Shown: positions 1-12,759 of the stretch, in pieces | Layout of the letters: every line of letters starts with the position of its first letter | Position numbering within the stretch: position 1 is the stretch's first letter | Assembly: GCA_016169945.1 (NCBI GenBank) | Contig: JADLSH010000218.1 | Coordinates: 186,001 to 250,000, forward strand | DNA length: 64,000 nucleotides | Direction: 5' to 3' | Source of the DNA: Trachythela sp. YZ-2020 | Lineage: Eukaryota; Cnidaria; Anthozoa; Malacalcyonacea; Clavulariidae | Made by a program: the position numbers and the translations under genes | Notes under the pieces: model-generated | Told to the model about the DNA's origin: nothing | Database searches by the model: none | The model's input: the letters and a program-made list of their open reading frames with translations, nothing else

Positions 1-155
1 AGACCTACATGAAAATATCTCGAACGTGCGGTGCCAGTGTGGGTAGAGTATAGCAAATACGGCGGTTGACTGTTGTGTAAAACTACCTGAAAAATACAAT
101 GAGAACTTCGACGTTTCGAGCGAAGGCCCTTCGTCTGGAAGTTAGTAGGTTGTAA
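1..155 (-). repeat. Penelope-like terminal sequence (fragment)
   Basis: Read on the minus strand, this block carries a CCAGACGAAGGG / CTTCGCTCGAAA core followed by a T-rich stretch and CTATACTCTACC...CACTGGCAC. The same order of motifs occurs on the plus strand at about 51651-51780, right behind the Penelope-like cluster, so the two are copies of one dispersed element end. The GACGA...CGAAA arrangement resembles a degenerate hammerhead core, but the CUGANGA box is not intact. Family assignment is inference from the second copy's position. Confidence 0.45.
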
Positions 156-2915
156 ACAAATTCATGATATATATGTGTTAATAAGTTCAAAAATATGGTT
201 TATAAACCTATAATATCATGAACAGTTATACAGCAAGATTTTTTAACTTTTCTTGTCTTAAAGCGTAGCAAACACAACATTGACATTGTCTTATACTCTA
301 AAAATCTGTTTTTCAAAGTTGCTAACCTTAACTCCTAAGCACTTTTGGGTCATCCATTTAGTATGTATGCAACTAATGAGGGAAGGAGAGTCACACCTAC
401 ACCTATTGTTTGTAATTGATGTCATTCCTATCATTTTTTGCATATAAACATAAATGCTGATCATAATAAAATGTTCTAGGACATCGATAGAGGTGAGGGA
501 GCTATTAAGTTGAGCGGACAAGAACCAAGGCGATTATTGTTACTATTAATTTTGATTTTAAAAATTAACAGGTGATAACAAGGCCCACCCTTTCGGCCAT
601 ATTATTTGAATGCCCGCCCCCCTAATTCCACCAGGCCCACCCTCTAATTCCACCAGGTCAATCCCTCCCAGCCTTTCCCAGATAAAAAATGAACGGTCCC
701 TATTGCTAAGTTTTCACATGTCAGCTACAGTAGTTGAATGTGGTGGATAAAGCGTCCTAAATTTCCAACAAAACCTTCAGATTTCTGACAACCTCCCCCC
801 CCCAACCCTCATTTACATCAAATTTCTGAGAATAAGTCAATTTTCCCTGAGTGTGCACCAGTTGCCCGCTCCCTCCACCAAAATTTCCACAACTGCATAT
901 GACCACCCTTGAGGGCATTTGATTGATGTATACTGGCAAGTCATTTATCGCTGTTGCCACATGCAGTTGTGGGTCATTTGGTTTTCCATTTTCGAAGTCA
1001 AGAGTCAAGACCAATTACTTTTCACTATTGTATCATGTTCATGGAATAACTGTGTAGTCTTATCAATAAACACCATCATGATTGTATATATAGACAACGT
1101 TGACTACACATACACCTTGTGCACTACAGTCAACAACTGCATGAAGCATTGTACAAGTATAACTTAAACAAAACTTAAATGCTAATAGTAAGATAAATTT
1201 AAACACTCGATGAATTGTTGGAAAGTCACCTTGTAGTCTTATCTGATTTGTCCTCCCGCTGCTACTAATAAAAACTTGACAGGTTTCCTTGATTTCCTTG
1301 TTTGTTTTACAATTTTAGCAACTCAAAGCGCAGTGCCGAAACAAACACTGGTGACTGAGATCACTGCTAAAGGTTTGTATGAACTCATAACGACATGGAG
1401 GTAATTACAACTAACCTGTATGTCAGACCTCCATTTTCCCTGCTTTGCAATGCATGGTCATGACAAAACTGCACTTGACTACACAAGGATTGATTACACA
1501 ATAGCATGAAGTTTGTGCAGTGTATTTTAGTTGTTGTGTAGCAATGAGTTAATGAATTCATAGTAAACTGTAAGCTGAGGCGGTTAATCGGTTAACTGGA
1601 ATGAATCGGTTATTTTTAAAGATTGGTTACTCCGTTTAGACTATTTTGAGCAAACTGAAAACCGATTAAAAAATGGAAGAGAAACCACTGCTGTTGTGCT
1701 GAAATAAAAATGAATGAAGGACAAGTTTTGTTAACGTCTCAAATGTACATTGTACGTTCTAAGCGATGTAGTCCCTTCTTCAAAAAAAGGGATGAAGTCC
1801 CTTCTTTTTTGCCATAATCTATTGTTCAAAAGACTCTCAGTTGAGTCGGTTATTTCGTTACGGTTATCGGTTTCAGTTATTTATCAAAACTGCCTCAGCC
1901 TAGTAAACTGCAAAGTGATATTGAAAATTCGCCTACACCACTACCAGTACACTAATGATGGCCAGATAAACCCCTAAATTTGATCTATGAATGAGCAGGT
2001 TTCCGAATTTGCAATAATGTTGAATTAGGTAGTTACTGTAATTACATTAGCTCAATTACATCAGGGAACCAATATTGTGGAACCAATATTGAACTTGAGG
2101 AACCAATATTGTTTGTCAACCGGAAATGGTTCATGTATTTTGAGGGGTTGAATTTTCCGAAGGTAAGGCCTGTACAATACTTTTAGTATACTAAAACAGT
2201 TTTTGTACTATATTAGTCTTGATGAAACAACATCTGTGGACCCTGATAAACTTGTGAAGATTGGAACTTGATAGCTCTTGCAAAAATGAAAGGCAGAGGT
2301 TGGAAACAGCTGGTGAGGAACTGAGACACTGCTACAGTGAAGTGTTTGACGTCAAACATGGTATCTTCAATGAGGTTAGTGAATATATGTGGATTTGACA
2401 ATAAATTAATTGGATAAATAACAGTACATTCAGTTGCTACAACTAACTAATACAGTCCCGTCCTGGAGTAACATGCCAACCACTCGTGAGTACGTGGGCC
2501 AAAATATTTGAAAAGCGGCACGCTCGTTTCACTCGCATAGTACATTACAATAGAGTATTTTGAGTATATTAAATCCATTGGAAAAGCCATTTGTGTTGAA
2601 AAAACATATTTACATGATCTTTCATTGATGCGAACAAGAGTCGTCATAGACTTGCAACTTTAATAATAGTAAGATTGACCATTGCTGTATACAGTAATGT
2701 TCCATTGCCTGAGAAGGTACTTTAGCAAAACGGTTGCAAATCTGTTACAGACTGTGAAAATTAAAAAAATGAATCTCAAAGAAAGTGTTCCATACTTCCA
2801 TAGCAATGGTTAACCATTACCTGGCAATGCACCCAGATGCGCCCTACTTTAGTATTTTACTCTGTCAAACACCAGATGATTTTACTCGTCAGTGGTAGGG
2901 TACTGCCAGTTTGGT
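156..2915. other. no gene recognised
   Basis: I see only short open frames without family features. Small local structure: a C-rich block near 570-670; AGTCCCTTCTT repeated at about 1768 and 1796 around a purine-rich spacer; and three close copies of GGAACCAATATTG between 2065 and 2115. Confidence 0.5.
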
Positions 2916-3097
2916 TTGGTTTGCGACTTTATTTAAAGAGGGTAACACTTTGACAGTAATATAATAAAACTGATAAACTAGTGGCCCTCCCTAGTTACAA
3001 TATATAAACGTACATTTAGTATATAAATAGTATAAGCAATACCTAGAATATATTTACAGAAACTGTGTTATATAGAATACTAATACATATTAAAAAT

Positions 3098-6000
3098 TTA
3101 CAATTTTTCAAAATTTCTTGTCTCCTTCTGTTTCTCAATTTTTAAATTATACAAGTTCTTCTTAAAGTTCTTTACATTAGTGCTTTTTTTAATATCTAAT
3201 GGAAGTTGGTTCCAGTCCTTGATTGTTCTAACACTAAATGTTCGTCCTCCTTCAGTGTTTTTCTTATAATGGGGACATAAGAAATTTAAGTTTGAGAATC
3301 GAGTAGATCTCGTGTGAATATCTGAGTTTGTTTTTAGAATAGTTTTTATATACGTAGGTGTTGACACGTTGAGCCTCTTGTAGGCCAGCGAGCATCTTTT
3401 AATGTATACCTCAGTATAAAAAGGAATCCAATGTAGTTCATTGAACGTAGTTATTGTTCTAGCTGTCTTCTCAGCACTCAATATAATGCGCGCCGCTCTC
3501 TTCTGAATTCTAAGTACCCTCTCTAGCATCTCTTTGCTGCAAGATGACCATACAGAGCTCGAGTACAGCATTAGTGGTTTTATCACCGCAAGATAAAAAG
3601 CTTCTCTTTGACTTCGTTTCAAGTATGGGCTTATGTGCCGTAACAAGCCAAGTCGTTTAGATAATTTCTTGCAGAGTTCATTTACATGTATTTCATACGT
3701 AAGGTCCTGGTCCATGTGTAAGCCTAATAATTTGTGGTTTGTAACTTGCTCAATCTCTGTATTTCCTAAATGGATCTTCAGATCTAGATTATAGCTCTGC
3801 TCGAGGCGTCGTCGTGAACGCTTCCCAACAGCCAATAGTGACTTTGTTTTTTTGATGTTAATGTGCATTTTGTTTCCTCTAGACCAGTTTTCAATATCAC
3901 CCAGATCCTTTGAAAGACGAGCGCTTAGTGTAGAGATTTCATTCCAGTTTGAGCTCAACGATAGAGTTGTATCGTCTGCATAAATATCAGCAGTAGTCGT
4001 GGTGGTAAGATAAAGGGGCATGTCATTTACGAATAAGAGAAATAGCAGTGGTCCGAGAATAGATCCCTGTGGAACCCCCTGCTTTACAAGTAACTTATCA
4101 GATGTAACTGCTCCCAGTTTGATATATTGTTGACGCTCTTCTAGATATGACTTGAACCAGGTAACACAATTTACGTTAGCACCATAGATCGATAGTTTCT
4201 TTAGCAATAGCTCATGATTGATGACATCGAAAGCCTTACGAAAATCTATAAACACAAGTCCTGTGACCTCGTCCTTATCCATATTAAATAGAATTTCGTC
4301 CGTGATCCTAATTAGTGCAGTTTCAGTGGAGTGCCCAGTTCGAAAGGCTGATTGTAGTTGGTAAAGCAAGTTATTTTCTCTTAGATAGGTAAGAAACGAT
4401 GTTGCGACATGTTTTTCGAGGATTTTCGAGAGAATAGGCAACACTGATATCGGACGGTAGTTGTTTCCTATATTTCGTGATCCACCCTTGTGTATTGGCG
4501 TCACTTGTCCAATTTTCCATTTATCTGGAAAGGTATTTGTTGTTATAGACAAGTTCAGAAGCTTACATAATGTATCAACAAACGCAGGGGCAATCAATTT
4601 GAGTACTCGAGTGCTAATTCCGTCATGACCAGTTGCCTTGCTAATAGAAATAGTTTTTATTATTTCTGTAATTTGCAGTGGTGTAATTTCAGGTATGGTA
4701 AATGTAGTATCGATATGTAGTCTAGATGAAACAAATTCTCTAAGTTTAGAGTCGTCAAAGTCTACGACATCAGGGTCATTTCCATCCCCTAGGGTGAGGT
4801 TTTCGAGAATGTTGGTAAAATAACGATTTAACTCGTTTGCAATTGACTGTTCCTCAGAAATAATGCCATTTTCCGTCACCAATTCTTTTATTTTTGTCTG
4901 AACCTTTTTTGCTCCACTCAAGGTCTTTAGAGCATTCCAAATAGCTTTCGGATTTCCTTTATTCTGTTCTATTTTGTCACGAAAAAAGTTTCGTTTCGCC
5001 TTTCTGATTTCATTTGTGGTTTTACACTTTGCATGCTTATAATGAGCCCAATCCTCCGGTTTATTTGTCTTACGCGCACTCATTAGTGAATCATCTCTTG
5101 TTTTTATTTGTTGCAGCACTTCCTCAGTCATCCAAGCCGGTTGACTTAATTTCTTAACACGCTTTGTCTTAAAAGGAATATGCCGATCGAGAATCTCATT
5201 AAGCCTAATTTCTACCGAACAGAGAACCTCATTTACATTGTCTGATTTGAATTCAGCATCCCACGGGGCATTTTCCAGATCCTGCATCAGGTCGTTTTTA
5301 TTTAATTTCTTGAAGTCACGATATTCAATAGTGGTATGACTTGGATTTTTCTGTATTCTACAATATTTTCGTCTAATAAAAACAGGAAGATGGTCTGATA
5401 GTCCTATGTTTGGCACTGTTATATCAGCGATATAAGCAGGATGAGTTGTGTAGACGTGATCCAAACATGTAGAGCTAACGGCCGCGTAATCGCATCGACG
5501 ATTTGGCTCAAATTTAAGCTTCCCAAAGCTCTCACTAGACGGTGTTTCTTGTATGTTGCCTGATCAAGATAGTTTATATTGAAATCTCCAAATAGGTGTA
5601 GTTCTTGGTTTCTGAGATACGCTGCTTCAATATTTAATTCAAGTTTAACATCCACATCCGCAGTTGTTGAAGGAGGGCGATATACAGCACCAACAATAAT
5701 TTGGCGCTTTGATTTGTATGGGTTAATTTGTAGCCAAAGCGTTTCCACGCCGCTTTCCTCAAGGCTGGTAATCCTATCAACCCCGATATCATCGGTAACA
5801 TAAGCGAGTATCCCTCCGCCTTTCGTCAAACCAACCCTATCTTTCCTGAATAACGTGTACAGGCTTGGTTGGTTTGAGGAAGGTTTCAACAAGAAATAGC
5901 ACGTCAATTTTTGCTCGTTTTGTCAATAACAGTTTAATCTGTTCAAGTTTGACGTCCGTTAGAGTATTGACATTCCACTGACCCATCTTAAGACCATTTC

Positions 6001-6301
6001 CTGCAATAATATCGCTTTCATCCTCGTTTGTTTGGTAGTTTTCTAAGCTGCTTGGACCGGGGTTTGGATTTACATCTCCGCTCTGCTTAATTCGTTCAAG
6101 TTGGAAGCTGGCGACAGAGTTTGTATAGTAAACAATCCTTGAAGTGTTAAATCTTCTGCTTCGTAGAGACATAGAAGTCAATTTAGTCACACCAACAGCA
6201 TGTAGTTGCATATCCTTGTATATTGTAGTAAAAAATATCAAATTTATAGCCAATAAAAAGAGATAAGAACAGGAGCACGGAAGGAGTGACCCGACCGCCA
6301 T
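3098..6301 (-). pseudogene. LINE ORF2: endonuclease + reverse transcriptase, frameshifted
   Basis: Polyprotein for target-primed reverse transcription, read in three frames: 6301-5837, 5907-5419 and 5464-3098. The start is ATG at 6301 (ATGGCGG context). The leader has a hydrophobic segment at residues 14-26 and GDVNPNPGP at 75-83. The endonuclease begins at MGQWNVNTL, with GDFNINYL and LSDHLPVF (SDH) further on. The reverse transcriptase shows FIDFRKAFDVINHE (motif A), GVPQGSILGPLLF (motif B) and YADDTTLS (catalytic YADD). The C terminus (SVRTIKDWNQLPLDIKKS) is typical of CR1/L2-group LINEs. Frameshifts lie near 5860-5900 (after ETFLKP) and near 5465-5480 (before CLDHVYTTHP); both hit the endonuclease, so one intact protein cannot be made as read. 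The main 788-residue frame has no internal stop. Clade below CR1/L2 level is uncertain. Confidence 0.88.
6053..6079 (-). other. 2A-like ribosome-skipping motif in LINE leader
   Basis: The encoded GDVNPNPGP ends with NPGP, the signature of 2A translational recoding peptides (consensus D-V/I-E-x-N-P-G-P). It lies between the hydrophobic leader and the endonuclease, where 2A motifs are known in several invertebrate non-LTR elements. The Glu of the consensus is Asn here, so skipping may be weak or absent. Confidence 0.6.
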
Positions 6302-6310
6302 ATTGAAATC

Positions 6311-9200
6311 CCACTTGGGATAATTAACAAAAGTGTTTTGTTTAGTGCTGCATATGCATGGGATATAGCTCTGAATTCTAAATGTTATTGTGAGTTGTCA
6401 GAATTCTATCTTTATTTGCCTTATTTCATGAGTTCAGGGACGAATACTCATATTAGCACCCATCTATGGATTTCAAAGATTCAAGAAATCAATTCGAAAA
6501 ATTTGATTAAAAAATTTCAACCTTGTGCGAATAGAAGGTGCGACTTTGTGAGCACAGATTTGTACAATTTTGCATTGCATTTACAACTTTTAAACTTAAC
6601 TGAAAAGAGAAATTGGTTTGACTTGCTACTTTGAATTGGATTGAATTGCGATTAGTAGATTTATGTACAGTATTGTAGAATTACTAACTACTGTATCAAC
6701 ATGTGCCTCTATCCTGAATAATCCTCTGTTTTAATAGCCCCAGGTATACAGTACTTGCTCGTTTATGTTATCGTATCCTTGAATAACAAATATACGATGT
6801 TTACATCTTGATTGTTGGATTTCAGTGTAGGTAGTGATAAACAATATGCATGAGCTTGCTTGAAGAATCTAACCATCTGAATTTTCGCTCAAAATAAGAG
6901 CTCGTTTCTATAGTTTTTCACGTACAATGTAGTTGGATCCTTGAACAAAGCTCGTGAATGTAAAATATTGCACTAAATGATTACTATGCTGTAAGAAAGT
7001 ATAACCTACTATAACCATGTAGGGAAGTACGTACTTTCAATATTCCAGTATGTACTCTGGTACCTGACTATATTAATTCATTTTTCCAGAAATAATGCAA
7101 TGCGATCAGTATAATCTTCATACAGGCATGGCTATGCAAGACCTTCAATAGGTTTAGACACATATACAGGTGAGCCAAATTAGCTAAATAAATTTAAATA
7201 TGCTTGTGGGTTTTGTTATTGTTTACCTAAAAAATGAAATGTAATATTTTACTGCAGTACTCTAAAAATGCTACTAGACCCTATAAACGACATTTATACT
7301 GTATCACGTTGGAGATATCATCTATTAACGTTGTGATATTCTTTCAGAATTTAGTTCGTGATGGAACTACGATGAAATAAGGATTTCTATTTTTCTTCGT
7401 CCTGGAATACAATCTGAATCAAATGTGATCGCTTCAATAAATGCATGCTGGGATGCTGTAAAGCTACATGTATAAAGTTTGGCATTGGCAACATTGATAA
7501 CTGAGGTTTCAGCAACATCGAGGTAACAGATTTTTGCTTCTCTATACTGATATAGTTCACTTGGCAATATTCAAACTATCGTGTCTGTTACTTAGCTGTG
7601 GATTGTTTATCGGCCAGCTATTTCACTTTCCCATAGCACAAACGTTCATATGTGCTTTATCTTTTCTTTTTGTGTTTCATTTGATTTTGTTTGTGTAGTC
7701 TTGGCTTGTAATATTTCATCATGTCATGTCCTGTACTGTCCCATCTGGTATTTGTCTTGTGTTTTGTATTTGTCTTGTGTTTTCTATCTCTTAAATATCA
7801 TAGCATATAGTACGCAGTCTTGCTGTAACATTGCTCATTTTAACTGAAGTGTTATTGCATGCAAGAGTCTTTGTTGATTATGCCAAATGCAAAGAAATAG
7901 AAAATCGTGTGAGCTATACAGTGTCAGTTCCAATTTATTATTGTAACCTCTAAAATTTATTTGATAATAAGGAAATCTTCTAAGCTTACTCGACTTGCAT
8001 TTTAAATTGTTTCACAGCATTTTCACATTCGAACATAATATGCCATTGAAGAGTTCCCCCACAAGGGGAACACTCATCTGGGGAGCGGGGGAGGGTGGGG
8101 CTTACTCGGAATTGCAAGCAAACGTATTGAGAGTTATTCAATTGCAATATTTTATCCATACTTAGTTTCAATTGGAAATTACAGTAGTAACCTTGGAAAA
8201 GAAATCTTGTTTAGACATTAGTAACCTAAAAAATCATTAACCTAAAAAATCAACACACATATAATCTGGTGCAAATGTCACGTGCCGAGCACTCTACACT
8301 CTAAGAAGACCACCATTCTCGCAACAGAATGATAGTGAAGAACAATATATTTGGTTAAAGTAGTTTAATTTATAGTACAGGTTTGCGTGACGTTAGCTTA
8401 CCTTACAATGAGTTATTTACGTAATATGACGTGCGTCTACACCCTAATTAACATTATCAGCGCAACCGAAAATATTCAACCTTATATTTTTATCTTTAGC
8501 TTTTACATGTTGATTTGATCAGTAGTCGCCTTACGACATATACTGCATAAATATTCTCTTATATTGTCCAACCAATATATAGCCTTACACTGGGAAAGCA
8601 CAAAGGCAAATTTTTAAATTCAAATTTTTCACCTTCGGGAGACATGTAACTGCTTGCGGAATAGCAATTACTGCAGAAATGTTGATGAACGACAAGAGTA
8701 TAATGTACTCCAAAAGGTCATTTTGTACATGTACCATTCCTCTTTATTCCATTTTCGAAATTGCACGAAGAGATCCCTTATATTTCCGGGGAGACCAGCA
8801 GCTTTGGTGGCATTCATGAGAAACTTCCCGATTGTAAATTTACAGCTGAAATATGTTGACATAGAAACCGGTGAAAGTACTGTTAATATACAGTACAACT
8901 GCATGTTAAACCTGCATTTTGATTCCGTATTTCCTTTCCTTTGTTGTGAGGAAACCATATTTAAAACACGCTATACTACAATGCAAATTTACCTGCTACG
9001 GAAATTTACCGGCTATACTTATATGGGTCATGTGGATTAGTAGTAACAAATTATATAATGATATCCAACGAGTATGAAATTCTATATTGCTTTAGAGACG
9101 TTTCTTGTAGTATTCACTTGTTTCAATAGGTTCTACTGGAACATGAATAATGTCAACAATAACCCTAGCTTAGCTTATGTTATCATTATCTTAAACCAGT
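6311..9200. other. no gene recognised
   Basis: Short open frames only. The interval 8654-9040 is open on both strands but shows no domain, repeat or convincing splice pattern. Around 8210-8260 AACCTAAAAAATCA is directly repeated. Confidence 0.45.
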
Positions 9201-9229
9201 GTGAAAATCTTTGAAACAGTTTCTTGTAC

Positions 9230-9629
9230 TAGTCAGGAACTAGCAAACATTGCACTTGTTGCTTCAATTATCGCATGTAACTGTTTGATTTTTGGGTTAT
9301 TGGAATTTTCATTGACAATAGCTTCAAAAAATTTCATTCCGATATCATTTCCTTGCTCGAACATTTTATCCTTCATGCCACATTGCCCGAAACCCTCTCA
9401 TATTTTCGGAGCAGCGAGCTTTCCGTTCAGTTTGAAACTTCAGCGGTAGGTACTGTAATGCAAATACATTTTGCAAATGGAAACAAACAGTGAATTTATT
9501 GCCATCCTTTCGACCTTCATCACTTTTATCTTTTGTTTCCTGCTTTTCTCTTACATGTTCTTCATGGTTTCTCTTTTTCGGTTGGATTTTCAATTTTATA
9601 CATTGCCTGGTTGGACACATGGAAAGCAA
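9230..9629 (-). other. possible decayed coding fragment, unrecognised
   Basis: On the minus strand a basic, charged frame (KLKIQPKKRNHEEHVREK...) runs to about 9470. A good acceptor (TTTGCATTACAG) follows at about 9457. After one frame change a stop-free run FEQGNDIGMKFFEAIVNENS continues to a stop near 9231. The composition is protein-like and reminiscent of the charged C termini of MADF/Myb transposon proteins, but I cannot assign it and there is at least one frame break. Confidence 0.22.
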
Positions 9630-10514
9630 TGTTTTAAAATTTCATTGTTAAAAATTTGGCGGTAAAGGTGGATTTTCCCATGCAGATGTCGTTCCATTCT
9701 CATTGTTCAACATTCTACTCATGAACGATAGACAAATTAAGCCCTTCTGCTACATATTCGTTTTTTGTGTTTGCTCTATTCTAATGGGACTTATTCTATT
9801 TCTAATGGGTTTTACCAGGAGTTAAAGAAACTTTTGGACGTGGTTTGACTGAAGTTTCTGACAACAAAAATTCTTCAACTTCCAAATCACACATGTCTCG
9901 CGGAAGTTATTGGTGCTAAGTTGTAAAATATGAATACAATGCTAATAGCAGTTTTTCTAAAGATTGAAACTGTCTGCAAAACTGCAATAATTTAACAACA
10001 CAAATTCATGCTAGTTAGTCTATAATTTTGACAAATTTTCATCATGAAATTTAAGCAACACAGGGGAGAGAATAGGTTGGCATCCTAAATTCACAGATTT
10101 CATTGGCACTTCATATTTCAGTCCTTACTCCTAATGTTGTTACACTATAAGAGCCAAGCATTGACATTGGCAATATAAACACAATAGAGTAGAACATCGA
10201 GGTAGAGCATAATAGTGTGTCACCAGCCATTCCATCGTTGAACTGACATATCGTGTATCTGGGCATTTGATCTCGACATGCTTCTTGAGTTGCCATCCTT
10301 TCTTTTCACAGTTTTCGAGGCCTCAACGCCAGCATATGTGGACACCACTTGCACGCATGCCATCAAATAATGTAAAGCTGGGAGACATCATCAGTTCGAA
10401 AGTCTAAACTTCCTGTTCCATTGTCCATTCTTTTCTCATTCTTCAACCACCAATTAGATTGTTGGGAACACTAGCAACAGTAGTCATTACAAAATACAGA
10501 AGAGAAAATCTTAC

Positions 10515-10604
10515 CACATGGGCGTCAAGAAAATGTCTTGGTAATATCTCTTCAAATTCACACACAAAACTACAATTTGGGCCTTCCATCTCCGACCTAT
10601 ATAT
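10515..10604 (-). CDS. candidate internal exon, unrecognised
   Basis: A 90-nt open segment bounded on the minus strand by a pyrimidine-rich acceptor (GGCTTTGCAG) and a strong donor (GTAAGA). It encodes 30 residues including C-x3-C and H-x4-H (CSFVC...RHFLDAH), a spacing unlike a standard C2H2 finger. No adjoining exon could be tied to it; a short ATG frame starting MATQEACRD at 10296 lies downstream on the same strand. A real gene is possible but unproven. Confidence 0.3.
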
Positions 10605-10966
10605 CTGCAAAGCCATAGAAGACAATAATAACATACAGCAATAACCTATTAATCTTGATGATACACAGCATACGATATGTTTAATGCGGCAGTATTGTAA
10701 TTCATATTCAATACAAATAAGCTGGCTTTGTTTTGGTATGTAACCGCCAAATCGCATAATCGATATGCAAAATATATATAACTATAAAATATATGGTACC
10801 ATTTAATGTTGCAGCGTTGCCGTGTGACATATGCAGAATCAGAAACAGTTTGTGCATTAAATTGATTACCTTGTGATGTTAAAATCAGATTGCTTTGCAG
10901 ATCAGATGAAGTCGGTAAATTTGGCCGTGAGTTTTTTAAACGCGCCGTATCTATACCGCCGCAGCT

Positions 10967-11290
10967 TTATACTGCTTGTTGCAATTGCTCTAAATTAGCG
11001 CGAACATTTTCGGTCTGACGCTGGGAAAAGCGTAAAGCACTACCACCTAGAAACATCGTAAACGCATTTCGGGTTTGGTCGACATTCCAATCGTTAAAGG
11101 TGGCATGGCGATGAAAAGTTTGTGGCCATATGTTAAAATCTTCTGTGCGGGAACCACAAACATGGGTGGCTGAAGCTTATTCCTTCTAGAGGGACCTCCC
11201 ACAAGTTGATCATGTTCTTGTAGCCATTGCGTCATTACATCTAACAACTCAATCAAGTGTTCTGGTGAGATGTGAGTGCGACAAAGCGCA
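10967..11290 (-). pseudogene. unrecognised coding fragment with one frameshift
   Basis: From about 11290 the minus strand reads a coherent frame (LIELLDVMTQWLQEHDQLVGG, then PPMFVVPAQKILTYGHKLFI). Near 11060-11075 the frame shifts and continues as VDQTRNAFTMFLGGSALRF and TENVRANLEQLQQAV, ending at a TAA (10967-10969). Both halves have natural amino-acid composition, so this looks like part of one gene broken by a small indel. I do not recognise the family. It lies beside a LINE 3' end, so a transposon origin is plausible. Confidence 0.4.
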
Positions 11291-11359
11291 TACTATACAG
11301 ACGTTATAAATACAATAGTGCTCTTTAAAGTTGTTGACTTCCTTTTACTGTTTACTATT

Positions 11360-11441
11360 ATTTCCTGGTTGGACGCTTTCCAGCACCGAACAATTTTAAG
11401 TGCAATTCGCAAGAACTTAAAATAACTAACCCCCAACAAAC

Positions 11442-11474
<33 letters not shown>

Positions 11475-11816
11475 TTCTTTATACAGGTGGCCTGTGTCAC
11501 ATAGTGTGGTTTTCAAAAGGGACCTGTGTAACAAAGAATATACAACAAAAATTAAAAATATTAACAGAGTTACAATTATCCTATGTAACATTTAACTACT
11601 ATAAAAACTAAGTTAAAATTTATAAGTCATAATCTGTGTAACATTTTAAGTACGTGCAAAATCAAGTTAAAAAGTTTAATATAAGCTAAGAAGTAAAATT
11701 GTATCCTTATGCATAAATCTTAGCCCTGAACTCATTAAAAATTGCCGTCTTAAAAGAGCTTCTTGTACGGATTGTTCTTAGATCTAAGGGTAAAATATTC
11801 CAGTCATTAAACAAAC
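11360..11816 (-). mobile_element. non-LTR retrotransposon 3' end fragment
   Basis: The minus strand at 11816-11707 encodes FNDWNILPLDLRTIRTRSSF...FRAKIYA and a stop, the characteristic end of CR1/L2-group ORF2 (W-N-x-L-P-x-x-I/L-R). About 235 nt of 3' UTR follow, then an (ATT)n tail at 11440-11474, as these LINEs often carry. Everything upstream of the tail end is missing, so this is a 5'-truncated copy. Confidence 0.7.
11440..11474 (-). repeat. (ATT)n microsatellite tail
   Basis: An uninterrupted trinucleotide run (ATAATAATA... on plus) sits exactly where the truncated LINE's 3' end should be and is best read as its tail. Confidence 0.85.
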
Positions 11817-11829
11817 CAAAAAGTGGAAA

Positions 11830-12750
11830 CTCCAATCATCCCCCATAGCGGGACAAACGAATCGTTGTTGACAGTTGCTTCTGTTATTCTCCAGGTCAAT
11901 AAAATCGCAATTGGTAAAAAAATTCCCCCACAAAAAATCGAAAGGAATTCCCTCGTTGCTATTTTGACCAATTTCGACTGTTAAGAAGAAAAGAAGTCGC
12001 TGAAACAATGGCCTCTACTATAAATATATTAGATGCAAAACCCCTCTCCAGCAAAATACTACACATATTTAATTAAAAATATTTTTTTAAGAGTATACTC
12101 CTACATTACCTACCTACTGCGTATGAGGTCTGAATCGAATCGGTATCCAGCACCCTCTTATTTTAAAACCTACAAACTTACTTTTCAAGTTGGGTATTTT
12201 AAAACTCCGTATTTCCCTTCAAAGTCCATTAAAACCAATGGGTGGAGGCCCGGGGTTACAATTGACTATAGTACATCGGTGTTTTCACGTACTGTCAGGC
12301 TCGCTTTGTCAAACTACATTTACCGAAAACGCACGAGTAATATGAACACGACATATTTTGCTGAAACCATCTACTTTTCATTATATATGTATGGCCTTAT
12401 AATATAGCCTTTATTGCATCAGTTTAACCCCAACATCTTTTAAAATGTTTTATCGGAGTAAATCCTCTAAGGAAATGATTTGCATACCTCTGTAAAAGAT
12501 GTTATTTTGACATCCATGTCAAATTTATGGAGGCAAATCTCGCAATATGTTTCACCAGACCTTCTCACCCACTCTTCCAAGCACTCGTGGTGCATATAGC
12601 CTGGTGTGCCTGTGTACATACAAGTTGCAATTATATTCTCGTTGCCATCTAAACATATACGGCAACAAGGTGGTCCCAGAAATTAAAACAAACAAAGACT
12701 TTAAGGTAATAGCATATCAAGGGATATCGAGGGAGCATGGGTGACAAATG
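11830..12750. other. no gene recognised
   Basis: The open frame at 12033-12407 is AT-rich, Tyr-rich and featureless. I regard it as chance. Confidence 0.45.
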
Positions 12751-12759
12751 CATGTGGTT

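Larger units (their letters stand above)
2916..6310 (-). mobile_element. CR1/L2-group non-LTR retrotransposon, near full length
   Basis: A single minus-strand LINE: N-terminal leader with a 2A-like motif, AP endonuclease, reverse transcriptase and the typical C-terminal tail, then an AT-rich 3' region ending near 2.9 kb. All parts are present and in order, and only frameshifts break the frame. It is the most complete LINE in the window and probably a fairly recent insertion. The exact 5' and 3' ends and the target-site duplication were not resolved. Confidence 0.8.

Noticed and set aside
8654..9040. 128-codon plus frame with an overlapping minus frame
   Set aside because: Open on both strands but no domain, no repeat relation and no splice pattern; likely chance.
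12033..12407. 124-codon plus-strand frame
   Set aside because: Low-complexity Tyr/Ser/Asn-rich product with AT-driven composition and no recognisable motif.
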